Shown: positions 42,568-51,083, counted from the stretch's first letter. The stretch is DNA of 64,000 nucleotides from Streptomyces netropsis (GCF_014203545.1 NZ_JACHJG010000004.1:248001-312000), one strand, 5' to 3'. The notes: generated by a model from the letters alone, not told the origin. A program made the numbers and translations.

Positions 42568-44217
42568 GTGGCAGCAGGGGACCCGTTCGACTTCAGTCCG
42601 GGCGCACAGATTCCGCTCTCGGGGGCCGCCGGACAGACCGCGGCGACGCAGGCCCTGGCCTCCGCCGCCTACCGCGACGACGCCGTCGAGGAACTGCTCA
42701 AGGCCAACTCCGACTGGGCCACCTCCGAGGTCAAGAAACCCCGCATCGCCCTCTTCGAACCCAATCTGGGCGAAGCCTTCTCCCGCGCCGTGCAGCAGCG
42801 GATGCTCGGCGGCAAACCCCTCATCCAGTCCTTCGGCCTCGAACCGCGGCCCGTCGTCGAGCACTGCCTCGCCGCCAACCGCATCCGCAAACAGCGCGAC
42901 GCCAGACTGACCCTCATCATGGCCGTCTGCGGGCTGCTCTTCCTGCCCGGCGTCCTGCTCTGGCTCGGCGTCTTCCAGCTCCGCCGCATGCTCGCCGGAG
43001 CGCAGAACAAGCGCGCCGGGGCCCTCAGCACCCTCCTGCTGACCGTCCTCGGCGTCATCGCCGTCATCTTCCTGGTCAAACTGCCCGTCCACGGCTTCTG
43101 GAGCATCTACGTCCGGGCCATGGTCATCGCCCCCGTCATCGGCGGCCTGTGGGCCAAGCGCATCTGCGAGCGCACCGCCAAGGACCTCCGTAGCGCCTGG
43201 ACCGGGCTGCTCGGCGGCGGTGGCGTCGCCGCGAAGATCCCCGAAGCCGTCCCCCAGAGCCCCGGCGAGACCGCCGCCGAGCGACTGCGCCAGAGCCTGG
43301 AGAGGCTCAGCGCCGACCAGCGGAGCAACATCGTCTTCTACGCCGGCCCCAAGGGCATACTCGGCATGGGCACCCGCTGGGGCAGCTGGCAGCTCGCCGA
43401 GGAGCTCATCCCCCTCGACCCCGACAAGGAAATCAACCCCTTCCGCAGCTGGGACGTCATCCGCGCCATCCACGACCAGCTGCGCCTCCTCGAGCGCAGC
43501 CCCGTCCACACCGGCGGCTTCACCCCGCCCTTCGTCGAGCACTGGGTGGTCTCCCCCATCGGCGAGGGCGCGACCGCCGTCTCCCGGCCCGAAGGGACCG
43601 AAGGCGCCTTCCAGATACGCGGCGCGGAGCTCCAGAAGATCTGCAACGAGCAGCAGTTCGGCAGCGGCGACCGCCACTACCTGGGCGTCCAGTTCGTCCT
43701 CTGGGACGGCCAGCTGGTCATCACCCTCCTGATCACCGTCACCGTGCTGCACAAGACGCTGCGCATCGAGGTCACCGGCCACGCCCTCGGCCCCACCCAC
43801 TCCGTGTTCAACGGCAAGCCCAAGAACCGCACCAAGACCTTCAAGAAGGGTCTCAAGTTCTGGGAGACCCGGACCGTGACCCTGCCCGTCGTCGCCCCCC
43901 GCGAGGTCGTGCGGCTCGCCGCCCGAGCCCCCCTCACCTGGTACCCGCCCCTGCTGGAGTACTGGGGCGGCAAGCTCGTCCTCCCCGAGCCCTTCGGTCT
44001 CCGCCACGCCTGGGCCGACAAGCCCTGGCGGCACCGCTTCATGGCCGACGACGCGCTGCGCGCCGCCACCCCCGTCCTGCGGGTGGTCCACGAGGCCGCC
44101 CTGCGCGTGCTGAAGGAGAACGGCGTGGACACCGAGCACTTCGGCAAGCGCGCCGGCTCGCTCAGCGTCGCCATCCAGGATGTGAAGCCCACTCAGGCGG
44201 ACGTGTACAACGCCTGA
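42568..44217 (+). CDS. Unknown membrane protein, 549 residues
   Basis: I do not recognise a family. The sequence shows an N-terminal soluble segment (about 110 residues), a pair of membrane helices near 118-175 (LTLIMAVCGLLFLPGVLLWL; LLLTVLGVIAVIFLV) with a third stretch following, then a large soluble domain rich in Trp, Arg and aromatic residues, and a short hydrophobic stretch LVITLLITVTVLHKTL near residue 395. Residues 235-365 contain IVFYAGPKGILGMGTRWGSW and TGGFTPPFVEHWVVSPIG. I chose GTG 42568, six bases after GGGGG. It is convergent with the propeller gene. Restriction to actinobacteria is expected but unchecked. Confidence 0.8.
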   Translation: MAAGDPFDFSPGAQIPLSGAAGQTAATQALASAAYRDDAVEELLKANSDWATSEVKKPRIALFEPNLGEAFSRAVQQRMLGGKPLIQSFGLEPRPVVEHCLAANRIRKQRDARLTLIMAVCGLLFLPGVLLWLGVFQLRRMLAGAQNKRAGALSTLLLTVLGVIAVIFLVKLPVHGFWSIYVRAMVIAPVIGGLWAKRICERTAKDLRSAWTGLLGGGGVAAKIPEAVPQSPGETAAERLRQSLERLSADQRSNIVFYAGPKGILGMGTRWGSWQLAEELIPLDPDKEINPFRSWDVIRAIHDQLRLLERSPVHTGGFTPPFVEHWVVSPIGEGATAVSRPEGTEGAFQIRGAELQKICNEQQFGSGDRHYLGVQFVLWDGQLVITLLITVTVLHKTLRIEVTGHALGPTHSVFNGKPKNRTKTFKKGLKFWETRTVTLPVVAPREVVRLAARAPLTWYPPLLEYWGGKLVLPEPFGLRHAWADKPWRHRFMADDALRAATPVLRVVHEAALRVLKENGVDTEHFGKRAGSLSVAIQDVKPTQADVYNA

Positions 44218-44240
44218 TCCGCACCCTGACACCGCATGGG

Positions 44241-44277
44241 TGAGGCCCCGGGACCTGATGGGCGCCCCGGGGCCTCA
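44241..44277. terminator. Bidirectional terminator
   Basis: A perfect 12-bp stem, 44241-44252 with 44266-44277, with a 13-nt loop. It lies between the convergent membrane-protein and beta-propeller genes. Confidence 0.88.
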
Positions 44278-44313
44278 CTATGCGTCAGGGGCCCTGCACG
44301 GCCCGGGAGTCCC

Positions 44314-45519
44314 TCAGCGGAAGATGCCGGTGTGGCCCAGCGAGTAGCGGCCCGGCTGGGGGTAGACGGCAAGCCCGTGCGGCCCGGCACCCACCGGGAT
44401 CCGGGCGATCTGGTGCCCGTCCCGGGTGTCGATCACATACACCTCGGAGTCGTAGCGGCCGGACAGCCACAGCTCCTTGCCGTCCGCCGACACCCCGCCC
44501 ATGTCCGGGCTGCCGCCGTCCGGCAGCTCCCACTTCTTCACCAGCTTGCGGCTCGGCAGGTCCAGCACCGAGACCGAGCCCTCGCCCCGGTTGGAGATGT
44601 ACATCGACTTCGAGTCCCGGCTCACATAGAGCCCGTGCGCGCCCTTGCCCGTCGGCATCAGCCAGGGCTTGGTGAACTTGTCGCCGTTCAGCACCCAGAC
44701 GCCGTCGGCCATCATGTCGGCGATGTACCAGGTCTTGCCGTCCGAGGAGATCTTCACGTCCTGCGGCATCGCGCCCTTGAACGGCAGCTTCTGCTGACCG
44801 ATGACCTTCATCTTCGCCGTGTCGACCTTGAGCAGCTCACCGGAGAACTCGCACGAGACGACGAAGTACCTCCCGTCCGGCGAGAAGTCCGCGTGATTGA
44901 CCCCCGCACACGTCACCGGCTCCGTCCGCTTCCGCTCCATCGTGTGCGCGTCGCGGAAGACCAACTCCCGGTCCATCGACGCCATCACCACCGCGTACTT
45001 GCCGTCCGGCGTGAAGTAGAGGTTGTACGGGTCGTGGACCTCGACGGCCTTCCCCACCTCGCCGGTGGCCGGATCGATGGGCGTAAGGGTGTGCCCGCGG
45101 TTGTTGTTGACCCACAGCGTCTTCAGGTCCCACGACGGCACCACGTGCTGTGGCTGCACACCGACCGGGATCGTCTCGATGACCTTGTACGTCTCCGGGT
45201 CGATGACACTGACCGTGTCGGACTCGGTATTGGGCACGTACACCCGCGACGGGAAGTTCTTCACCACGGGAGACAGGGCGTTCGGCCGGTCCGCCGCGTA
45301 GAGGTCGTTCGGGTCGAGCACCGGAGGCATGCCGGGCAGCCCCGGTGGCGCGGCCACCTTCTGATGGTGCGCGCCCCGGTGCGAGCCTTGGTCCGCCGCG
45401 TCGTTCGAGGCGGTGCCACCGCAGCCGGCGGCCAGCAGCGCACAGGCGGCCGCCAACAGCGCGGCCCGGCGGGCCCCCCGCGGGCGGGGGCGGGAACGGT
45501 GGTGCGAGAGGAGGATCAT
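44314..45519 (-). CDS. YVTN beta-propeller lipoprotein
   Basis: The 401-residue protein starts with a lipoprotein signal (ALLAAACALLAAGCGG, lipid-bearing Cys near residue 31). A beta-propeller of YVTN-type repeats follows: RVYVPNTESDTVSVIDPETY, KTLWVNNNRGHTLTPIDPAT and SMYISNRGEGSVSVLDLPSR. Each blade repeats the pattern x-V-x-V-x-D. Such proteins are often annotated as lactonases or surface-antigen-like; no catalytic residues are evident, so the role is unknown. Its ATG overlaps the deacetylase stop as ATGA, so the two extracytoplasmic lipoproteins are made together. Confidence 0.88.
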   Translation of the reverse strand: MILLSHHRSRPRPRGARRAALLAAACALLAAGCGGTASNDAADQGSHRGAHHQKVAAPPGLPGMPPVLDPNDLYAADRPNALSPVVKNFPSRVYVPNTESDTVSVIDPETYKVIETIPVGVQPQHVVPSWDLKTLWVNNNRGHTLTPIDPATGEVGKAVEVHDPYNLYFTPDGKYAVVMASMDRELVFRDAHTMERKRTEPVTCAGVNHADFSPDGRYFVVSCEFSGELLKVDTAKMKVIGQQKLPFKGAMPQDVKISSDGKTWYIADMMADGVWVLNGDKFTKPWLMPTGKGAHGLYVSRDSKSMYISNRGEGSVSVLDLPSRKLVKKWELPDGGSPDMGGVSADGKELWLSGRYDSEVYVIDTRDGHQIARIPVGAGPHGLAVYPQPGRYSLGHTGIFR

Positions 45520-46331
45520 CGGGTCAGCAGCTCCGTAGTCGTCACCGCGCGCAGACCGCGGCGGTGCAAGCCGTCGAGGATCGCGGGCAGCGCGGCGACC
45601 GTGCCGGCGTGCCCGAAGTGCAGACTCACGACCGACCCGGGCCGCACCGCGCCCAACACGGTACGCCGGACCGCCTCCGCGCCCGGGTCGGTGAAGTCCA
45701 GGGAGTCCACGTCGTACGACAGGACGTGCGGGTATCCGGCCTCGCGTGCGAGCCGGGCCACCTGATCGGTGGCGTGCCGCGCGCGCGACGGCCGGAACCA
45801 GCGGCCGATCCCGCCCGTGAGCCGCCGCAACCGCTCGGCGCACTCACGGATCTCGGCGGCGGCCGCCGGGGCGCTCATCGTGGAGATGTCCAGATGGCGC
45901 ATGGTGTGATTGCCCAGCTCGTGCCCGCCGTCGAGCACCCGGCGCGCCATCCGCGGCTGCGCGTCCAGCCAGTCACCGACGGCCAGCACCGTCAGCCGCG
46001 CCTTGGCCCGTTCGGCCGCCGCCAGCATGTCCGTGGCCATCTTCGGATCGCCCCGGCCGTGGAAGGTGAGGGCCACCGCGTTGCCGGTGCGCGGACCGTG
46101 CTCGATCTGGGCGGGCAGCCCGGCCGGAAGCGCGGGCAGCACGAGCGGCCTGGGCGCGACGGGCTTCTTGGACGCCCCGGCCGACGTCGACGCCGCCGGG
46201 CTCCTGGCCGCCGCGCCACCGCCGGCGGTCCCGTCGTGCCCCGCGCAGCCCGCGGCGGCCGCCCCCGCGGCCCCGGCGAGGGCACCGCGCGCGGCCGCGC
46301 GCAGCACCGTGCGGCGGTGAAGGAAGGTCAC
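45516..46331 (-). CDS. Polysaccharide deacetylase-like lipoprotein lacking the first catalytic Asp
   Basis: The 271-residue protein has a signal sequence with twin arginines and a lipobox (HRRTVLRAAARGALAG, then AAAAGCAG with Cys29). A NodB-like domain follows from about residue 80. Motif 1, TFDDG in active enzymes, reads TFHGRGDP (89-96), so the catalytic-base Asp is missing and a Gly-Arg-Gly-Asp replaces it. Motif 2, HTMRH (142-146), is kept. Motif 3 is RPSRARH rather than RxPYG. It may act on a different substrate or bind sugar without catalysis. The start is GTG. It heads a two-gene operon with the propeller protein. Confidence 0.85.
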   Translation of the reverse strand: MTFLHRRTVLRAAARGALAGAAGAAAAGCAGHDGTAGGGAAARSPAASTSAGASKKPVAPRPLVLPALPAGLPAQIEHGPRTGNAVALTFHGRGDPKMATDMLAAAERAKARLTVLAVGDWLDAQPRMARRVLDGGHELGNHTMRHLDISTMSAPAAAAEIRECAERLRRLTGGIGRWFRPSRARHATDQVARLAREAGYPHVLSYDVDSLDFTDPGAEAVRRTVLGAVRPGSVVSLHFGHAGTVAALPAILDGLHRRGLRAVTTTELLTR

Positions 46332-46419
46332 CGCACCATTAGAGCTTCTTTATAAACAATTGGGGCGATTTGCCCGTTTTAACTGAGGCGTGTCCTCGTC
46401 TTACGGCTATACGGCGAGG
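46332..46419 (-). promoter_or_regulatory. Unusually AT-rich spacer, likely promoter of the lipoprotein operon
   Basis: Between HIT and the deacetylase start there is a short AT-rich patch (46345-46360) with TTTATAA and CAATTGG, and GGGCAAATCGCCC as a small inverted repeat. In a genome this GC-rich it stands out and probably holds the operon promoter or an operator. No consensus is certain. Confidence 0.4.
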
Positions 46420-46980
46420 TCAGACGGTCGGCCAGACGTCGGCGAGCATCTTCCGCGTGTCGGCGAGCAGTTGGGGCAGCACCTTGGTGTGGCCGATGAC
46501 GGGCAGGAAATTGGTGTCCCCGCCCCAGCGCGGCACGATGTGCTGGTGCAGGTGGGCGGCAATGCCGGCGCCGGCCACGCTGCCCTGGTTCATGCCGATG
46601 TTGAACCCGTGCGCCCCGGAGGCGGCCCGCAGGGCGGCCATGGCCCGCTTGGTGAACTCCGCGAGCTCCAGGGTCTCGGCGTCGTCGAGCTCCGTGTAAT
46701 CGGCGATGTGCCGGAAGGGGACGACCATGAGGTGCCCGCCGTTGTACGGATAGAGGTTGAGCACCGCGTACACGCGCTCACCTCGGGCGATGATCAGCCC
46801 GTCCTCGTCGCTCTTCTCGGGAATCGAGCAGAACGGACAGCCGTCGTCGGCACCGGGGCCGGTCGGCTTGTTCTCACCCTGGATGTACGCCATCCGGTGG
46901 GGCGTCCACAGGCGCTGGAACGCGTCCGGCGTCCCGACTCCGATCTGCTGTTCCGGCTCAGTCGTCATGTTGAGCAGCAT
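46420..46980 (-). CDS. HIT family hydrolase
   Basis: HIT proteins split nucleoside phosphates or dinucleotides; the active site is the triad HxHxH, here HLHQHIVPRW near residue 150. The 186-residue protein also has the N-terminal FCSIPEKSDEDGLIIARGE and NLYPYNGGHLMVVPFRH. The ATG at 46980 is close to GGGGA; a second ATG at 46968 (MTTEPEQQIGVG) is also possible. The gene lies downstream of thrS with a terminator and the mini-array between, and precedes pgsA-type genes in other actinobacteria. Confidence 0.93.
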   Translation of the reverse strand: MLLNMTTEPEQQIGVGTPDAFQRLWTPHRMAYIQGENKPTGPGADDGCPFCSIPEKSDEDGLIIARGERVYAVLNLYPYNGGHLMVVPFRHIADYTELDDAETLELAEFTKRAMAALRAASGAHGFNIGMNQGSVAGAGIAAHLHQHIVPRWGGDTNFLPVIGHTKVLPQLLADTRKMLADVWPTV

Positions 46981-47006
46981 ATTCCCCGGGCGGGCGAAGA
47001 TGCGCC

Positions 47007-47034
47007 GAGGGGCGGCCCTGATGGGCCGCCCCTC
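47007..47034 (-). terminator. Terminator of thrS and the mini-array
   Basis: A perfect 12-bp stem, 47007-47018 with 47023-47034, with the 4-nt loop TGAT on the plus strand. Its upstream arm overlaps the last four bases of the degenerate repeat (47031-47059). Confidence 0.88.
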
Positions 47035-47118
47035 TCACCCCGCCGGTCGCGGAGAACACAATCCAGCTGGACTTCAAACTACCGGAGCGCGGCTCACCCC
47101 CGCCTGCGCGGGGAACGC
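47031..47118 (-). CRISPR. Two-repeat type I-E-like mini-array in the thrS 3' UTR
   Basis: Read on the minus strand, in the same sense as thrS, an intact 29-nt repeat (47118-47090) has stem CCCCGC, loop GCAG, stem GCGGGG and the 3' handle GTGAGCCG, the form of type I-E repeats of actinobacteria. A 30-nt spacer follows (47089-47060). A second, degenerate 29-nt repeat (47059-47031) is 21/29 identical in position, including GTGTTC-like start and TGAG near the end. It keeps a 6-bp hairpin CTCCGC-GCGGGG with one T-G pair. The first repeat begins one base after the thrS stop. No cas gene is in the window. Confidence 0.72.
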
Positions 47119-47119
47119 G

Positions 47120-49096
47120 TCACACCTGGACGCGACGCTCTACGACATCAACGAGCTTCGCGATCGCCTCGGCACGGGGAATCCCGTTCTCCTGCGACCC
47201 GTCCCGGTAGCGGAAGGACACCGTACCCGCGGCCATGTCCTCGTCACCGACGATGATCATGAAAGGCACCTTGGACTTCTGAGCGTTTCGGATCTTCTTC
47301 TGCATCCGGTCCGAGGAGGCGTCGACCTCGACCCGCAGACCCTTCTTCTTCGCCTCGGCGGCGAACTCCTGCAGGTACTCGACGTGCCCGTCACCGATCG
47401 GGATGCCGACCGCCTGCACCGGAGCCAGCCACGCCGGGAACGCGCCCGCGTAGTGCTCCAGCAGAACGGCGAAGAACCTTTCGATGCTGCCGAACAGCGC
47501 ACGGTGGATCATGACCGGCTGCTGCTTGGTGCCATCGGCCGCCGTGTACTCGAGATCGAACCTCTGCGGGAGGTTGAAGTCGAGCTGGATGGTCGACATC
47601 TGCCACGTACGGCCAATCGCGTCCTTGGCCTGCACCGAGATCTTCGGGCCGTAGAAGGCAGCGCCGCCCGGGTCCATGACGAGCTCCAGGCCCTGCTTCT
47701 CCGCGACCTTGCGCAGGGTCTCGGTGGCCTCGGTCCAGTTCTCGTCGGAGCCGACGAACTTGGTCTCGTCCTTGGTGGACAGCTCCAGGTAGAAGTCGGT
47801 CAGACCGTAGTCGCGGAGCAGGTCCAGGACGAAGGTCAGCGTCGTGTCGAGCTCCTCCGCCATCTGCTCGCGGGTGCAGTAGATGTGCGCGTCGTCCTGC
47901 GTGAAGCCACGGGCGCGGGTCAGGCCGTGGACCACACCCGACTTCTCGTAGCGGTACACGGTCCCGAACTCGAACAGACGCAGCGGCAGCTCACGGTACG
48001 AACGCCCGCGCGCATCGAAGATCAGGTTGTGCATCGGGCAGTTCATGGGCTTGAGGTAGTAGTCCGTGCCCGCGTCGAGCTGCATGGGGGGGTACATGCC
48101 GTCGGCGTACCAGTCCAGGTGGCCGCTCTTCTCGAAGAGCGCGCCCTTGGTGGCGTGCGGGGTGTAGACGAACTCGTAGCCGTTCTCCTCGTGCTTGCGG
48201 CGCGAGTAGTCCTCCATCACCCGGCGGATGATGCCGCCGCGCGGGTGGAAGACCGCGAGACCCGAGCCGATCTCATCCGGGATGGAGAAGAGGTCCAGCT
48301 CGGAACCGAGCCTGCGGTGGTCGCGCTTCTCGGCCTCGGCGAGGAACTCCAGGTGCGCCTTCAGCTCGTCCTTCGTCGGCCACGCGGTGCCGTAGATGCG
48401 CTGCAACATGGGGTTCTTCTCGCTGCCGCGCCAGTAGGCCGCCGCGTTGCGCATGAGCTTGAACGCCGGGATGAACCGGGTGGTCGGCAGGTGCGGGCCG
48501 CGGCAGAGGTCGCTCCAGCACGTCTCGCCGGTCTTCGGGTCCAGGTTGTCGTAGATGGTGAGCTCGCCGGCGCCCACCTCGACGTCCGCGCCGTCCTCGT
48601 GCGAGGCGGAGCCCTTGAGGCCGATCAGCTCCAGCTTGTAGGGCTCGTCGGCGAGCTCCTCGCGGGCGGCCTCGTCGGTCACCACACGGCGGGAGAACTT
48701 CTGGCCCCGCTTCTGGATCTCCTGCATCTTCTTCTCGATGGCCTTGAGGTCATCGGGGTGGAAGGGCTTCTCGACGTCGAAGTCGTAGTAGAAGCCGTCC
48801 TTGACCGGCGGGCCGATGCCCAGCTTGGCCTCGGGGAAGAGCTCCTGCACGGCCTGGGCCATGACGTGCGCCGTCGAGTGGCGCAGGATGTTGAGGCCGT
48901 CCTCGGAGGAGATCTCGACGGGCTCGACCTCGTCGCCGTCGGCGACCGCGTACGCGAGGTCCTTCAGCTCGCCCGCGACACGGGCGGCGACGATGGTGCG
49001 CTCTCCGGCGAACAGGTCGGCGGCCGTAGTGCCCGTCGTCACCACGCGCTCTTCCCGCTCGGAATCGCGTTGGATGATCACACGGACGTCTGACAC
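47120..49096 (-). CDS. thrS: Threonyl-tRNA synthetase
   Basis: This 658-residue class II synthetase charges tRNA-Thr. It has an N-terminal TGS domain and the editing domain with [16 protein letters not shown] near residue 80. The catalytic core holds [10 protein letters not shown] (zinc Cys), [20 protein letters not shown] (motif 2), [10 protein letters not shown] and [18 protein letters not shown] (motif 3). The C-terminal anticodon domain ends ERRVQV. I503-R512, [10 protein letters not shown], is the segment matched by the adjacent mini-array spacer. The GTG at 49096 has AGGAGAG upstream. Its 3' UTR carries the CRISPR-like repeats. Confidence 0.97.
   Translation of the reverse strand: MSDVRVIIQRDSEREERVVTTGTTAADLFAGERTIVAARVAGELKDLAYAVADGDEVEPVEISSEDGLNILRHSTAHVMAQAVQELFPEAKLGIGPPVKDGFYYDFDVEKPFHPDDLKAIEKKMQEIQKRGQKFSRRVVTDEAAREELADEPYKLELIGLKGSASHEDGADVEVGAGELTIYDNLDPKTGETCWSDLCRGPHLPTTRFIPAFKLMRNAAAYWRGSEKNPMLQRIYGTAWPTKDELKAHLEFLAEAEKRDHRRLGSELDLFSIPDEIGSGLAVFHPRGGIIRRVMEDYSRRKHEENGYEFVYTPHATKGALFEKSGHLDWYADGMYPPMQLDAGTDYYLKPMNCPMHNLIFDARGRSYRELPLRLFEFGTVYRYEKSGVVHGLTRARGFTQDDAHIYCTREQMAEELDTTLTFVLDLLRDYGLTDFYLELSTKDETKFVGSDENWTEATETLRKVAEKQGLELVMDPGGAAFYGPKISVQAKDAIGRTWQMSTIQLDFNLPQRFDLEYTAADGTKQQPVMIHRALFGSIERFFAVLLEHYAGAFPAWLAPVQAVGIPIGDGHVEYLQEFAAEAKKKGLRVEVDASSDRMQKKIRNAQKSKVPFMIIVGDEDMAAGTVSFRYRDGSQENGIPRAEAIAKLVDVVERRVQV
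47562..47591 (+). other. Protospacer-like segment within thrS matching the mini-array spacer
   Basis: These 30 bases on the plus strand match the spacer at 24 of 30 positions. Mismatches are at spacer positions 2, 5, 9, 12, 21 and 30, counted from the PAM side; positions 13-29 have a single mismatch. The three bases immediately 5' are AAC, close to the AAG-type PAM of type I-E systems. The segment encodes IQLDF-LP-R of ThrRS. Confidence 0.6.
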
Positions 49097-49234
49097 CGGT
49101 CTCTCCTGACTCACGGGGCGCGACAGCGAACGCTGCGCGCCTGAATCGTACCGAGCCGGGCACCCTGGTCGCGAAACGGTTGCGCTGCGCGCACGCTCAC
49201 CCGGTCCGGGTGCCGCTGCCGCGCGGGCAGTGGC

Positions 49235-49270
49235 CGGGCGCGACACCGCTGCGCAGCGGTGTCGCGCCCG
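49235..49270 (-). terminator. 36-nt perfect palindrome upstream of thrS
   Basis: Positions 49235-49252 and 49253-49270 are exact reverse complements. It lies between the OB-fold gene (whose transcript would end here) and thrS, about 140 bp upstream of the thrS start. Confidence 0.85.
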
Positions 49271-49314
49271 CAGCCGGCACGACGAACCACGGTCGGAAGA
49301 CCGCCGGGCAGACG

Positions 49315-50505
49315 TCAGTCGTCGCGCGTCTCCTCGAAGGAGGCGACGTGGAGGGACTTCAGCAGGCGGTCCCGCTCCGCCTCGTCGACGTGTACCGGTA
49401 CGACGTCGCTCGCCCCGGTCAGCCGGCGGAAGCCGCCCCGGCTCTCCAGCCGTCCGCTGACGCGCAGCGGGAGTCCTACGAGGTGGGCGTGGCCGGCGAT
49501 CCGGTAGTCGTCCTCGTCGAGCGCCACCCGCACCTGTGCCACGTCCGCGCCGGCGAGCACGCGCAGACGTACCACTCCGGTCCCGCCCGGCGCCTCGCGT
49601 CGCATCCGCACGACGGTGCCGGTGAGCCGCACGGGTACGGAGGGCTCGTCGCGTACGTACCGGGCCCCGGCGGCCCGGAGGGCGGGGAGGTCGCCCGGGG
49701 AGAACTCCACCGGCTCGGGCCGGGCTGCGAACCCCTGGGGCGGGGGGACGGCCGGCGCCCAGTCGAGGGTGACGCGGATGCCTTGCGAGCCGCGGACCAG
49801 CGCGGTGATCGCCTCGGTCAGCTCGCGGCACACGCCCGCCTCCGGCGCCGCGTCGAACGCCTCGGTCCTGCCGGTCGCCCGCTGGTAGTCGGTGGCGTCC
49901 CGGGTCGCCTGCAGGGCCCGTAACAGGGCCGTGGCGACCCGGCGGCCGCCGATGGCGTCCGGGCCCGCGGGGCCCGGTGTCCCGACCGGCAGGAAGACCG
50001 TCAGTTCACGGCCGCCCGGGGCGGGGCCCACCAGCAGCGGGTCCAGGGCGGTCTCGGCCTGCCTGCGGCGGCGCGCGCCGTGGTGGCCCGCGTGCCCGTG
50101 GGCCGCGAGCGCTCCGGCGAGCAGCATGGCGCGGGCCCCGGCCCGGAGCCGTTCCTGCGCGGTCCAGGCGGCGGCGGGGGCGGCGGGTTCGGCGACCTCG
50201 CGGCGCCAGCGGACCTCGTCGCTGGGCGTGCGCAGGGAGACGAGGACGTCGCGGGCGGAGGGGACGGGGCTCCGTTCGAGGGCGGTGAGGGCTTCGGCGA
50301 GCAGGTCGGCGCTGTCGGGGAAGGCGGGGCTCTCGGGGACGAGGAGGCTGGTGCCGGTGCCGTCGGGTGGGGTCCAGCGGCCGTAGCGGCCCGCTTCTCC
50401 GCCGCGGCGGCGCCAGCCGTGGCGGGCCAGGAGGGCGCCGAGGACGAAGGGATCGACCCGCTCCCGGGCGGGGTGTCGTAGGGGGCCGTCGGCCGGTCGG
50501 TGCAT
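49315..50505 (-). CDS. Unknown protein with a C-terminal OB-fold-like domain
   Basis: I do not recognise the family of this 396-residue protein. The first 130 residues include [21 protein letters not shown]; the middle contains an alanine/arginine-rich helix and [13 protein letters not shown]. The last 85 residues ([53 protein letters not shown]) alternate strands like an OB-fold or nucleic-acid-binding barrel. Its ATG overlaps the stop of the DUF4365 gene (TGATG), so both are translated together. The pair may form a complex with nucleic acid as ligand; that is inference. Confidence 0.8.
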   Translation of the reverse strand: MHRPADGPLRHPARERVDPFVLGALLARHGWRRRGGEAGRYGRWTPPDGTGTSLLVPESPAFPDSADLLAEALTALERSPVPSARDVLVSLRTPSDEVRWRREVAEPAAPAAAWTAQERLRAGARAMLLAGALAAHGHAGHHGARRRRQAETALDPLLVGPAPGGRELTVFLPVGTPGPAGPDAIGGRRVATALLRALQATRDATDYQRATGRTEAFDAAPEAGVCRELTEAITALVRGSQGIRVTLDWAPAVPPPQGFAARPEPVEFSPGDLPALRAAGARYVRDEPSVPVRLTGTVVRMRREAPGGTGVVRLRVLAGADVAQVRVALDEDDYRIAGHAHLVGLPLRVSGRLESRGGFRRLTGASDVVPVHVDEAERDRLLKSLHVASFEETRDD

Positions 50506-51083
50506 CAGGGTCTCCCTCCCGCCCCGACCCGCGTCATGATCTCGCAGAGCGCGCGGTCGTCGAAGACGCGCGTGGTCGGGATCCGCACTGTGGTTCTGCG
50601 CCTGCCCGTCACGGGATGGCCGGCCAGGTTGGTCCAGTAGCAGCAGTGGCGTAGTTCGAGGCGGTCGTGGCCGGCCCGCAGCCAATCGTCCCGGGCCCGG
50701 GGCACGATCATCACGACGAGGATCTTGTGCACCGACACGGGGGTGCGGGCGAGCTTGGCCAGGTGGTCGTTGTCGAGGGTGAAGGAGAAGGTCGGCCCGG
50801 GTGGGCGGGGGGCGAGCTGGTAGGTGCATTTGAGCTGCACCTTGATGGTCACCTCGTCGTCGACGGCGTGGCGGGGGGTGCTGTGGCTGACGTGCCAGTC
50901 GATGCCGTAGTCGGGAAAGGGCTGGGCGAGTGAGCAGCCGGCGGCTGCCGCGACGGCGTGCAGATAGCCGACCTGGAGGGTCTCCATGCAGGCGGTGGTG
51001 GCGAGCGTCCCGCGCGGCGGGGGGATCCGGTCGGGCAGCAGGCCGCTCGCCGGCAGGGCCGGGTCGGGCTGCGCGAGGGTCAT
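50505..51083 (-). CDS. DUF4365 protein, PD-(D/E)xK nuclease-like
   Basis: The 192-residue protein has DYGIDWHVSH near residue 60 and VTIKVQLKCTYQL near 80. This is the D...QxK arrangement of DUF4365, a restriction-nuclease-like fold. SVHKILVVMIVPRARDDWL follows. DUF4365 proteins occur both as core genes in actinobacteria and in mobile defence modules. ATG 51083 has GGAAGG ten bases upstream. It is coupled to the OB-fold gene and divergent from a DnaQ-like exonuclease 168 bp away. Confidence 0.82.
   Translation of the reverse strand: MTLAQPDPALPASGLLPDRIPPPRGTLATTACMETLQVGYLHAVAAAAGCSLAQPFPDYGIDWHVSHSTPRHAVDDEVTIKVQLKCTYQLAPRPPGPTFSFTLDNDHLAKLARTPVSVHKILVVMIVPRARDDWLRAGHDRLELRHCCYWTNLAGHPVTGRRRTTVRIPTTRVFDDRALCEIMTRVGAGGRP

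Noticed and set aside
47031-47059. The degenerate repeat as chance similarity
   Set aside because: Not rejected outright: 21/29 identity could arise by GC bias, but equal length, conserved ends and a kept hairpin with a T-G pair make chance less likely, so it is reported.
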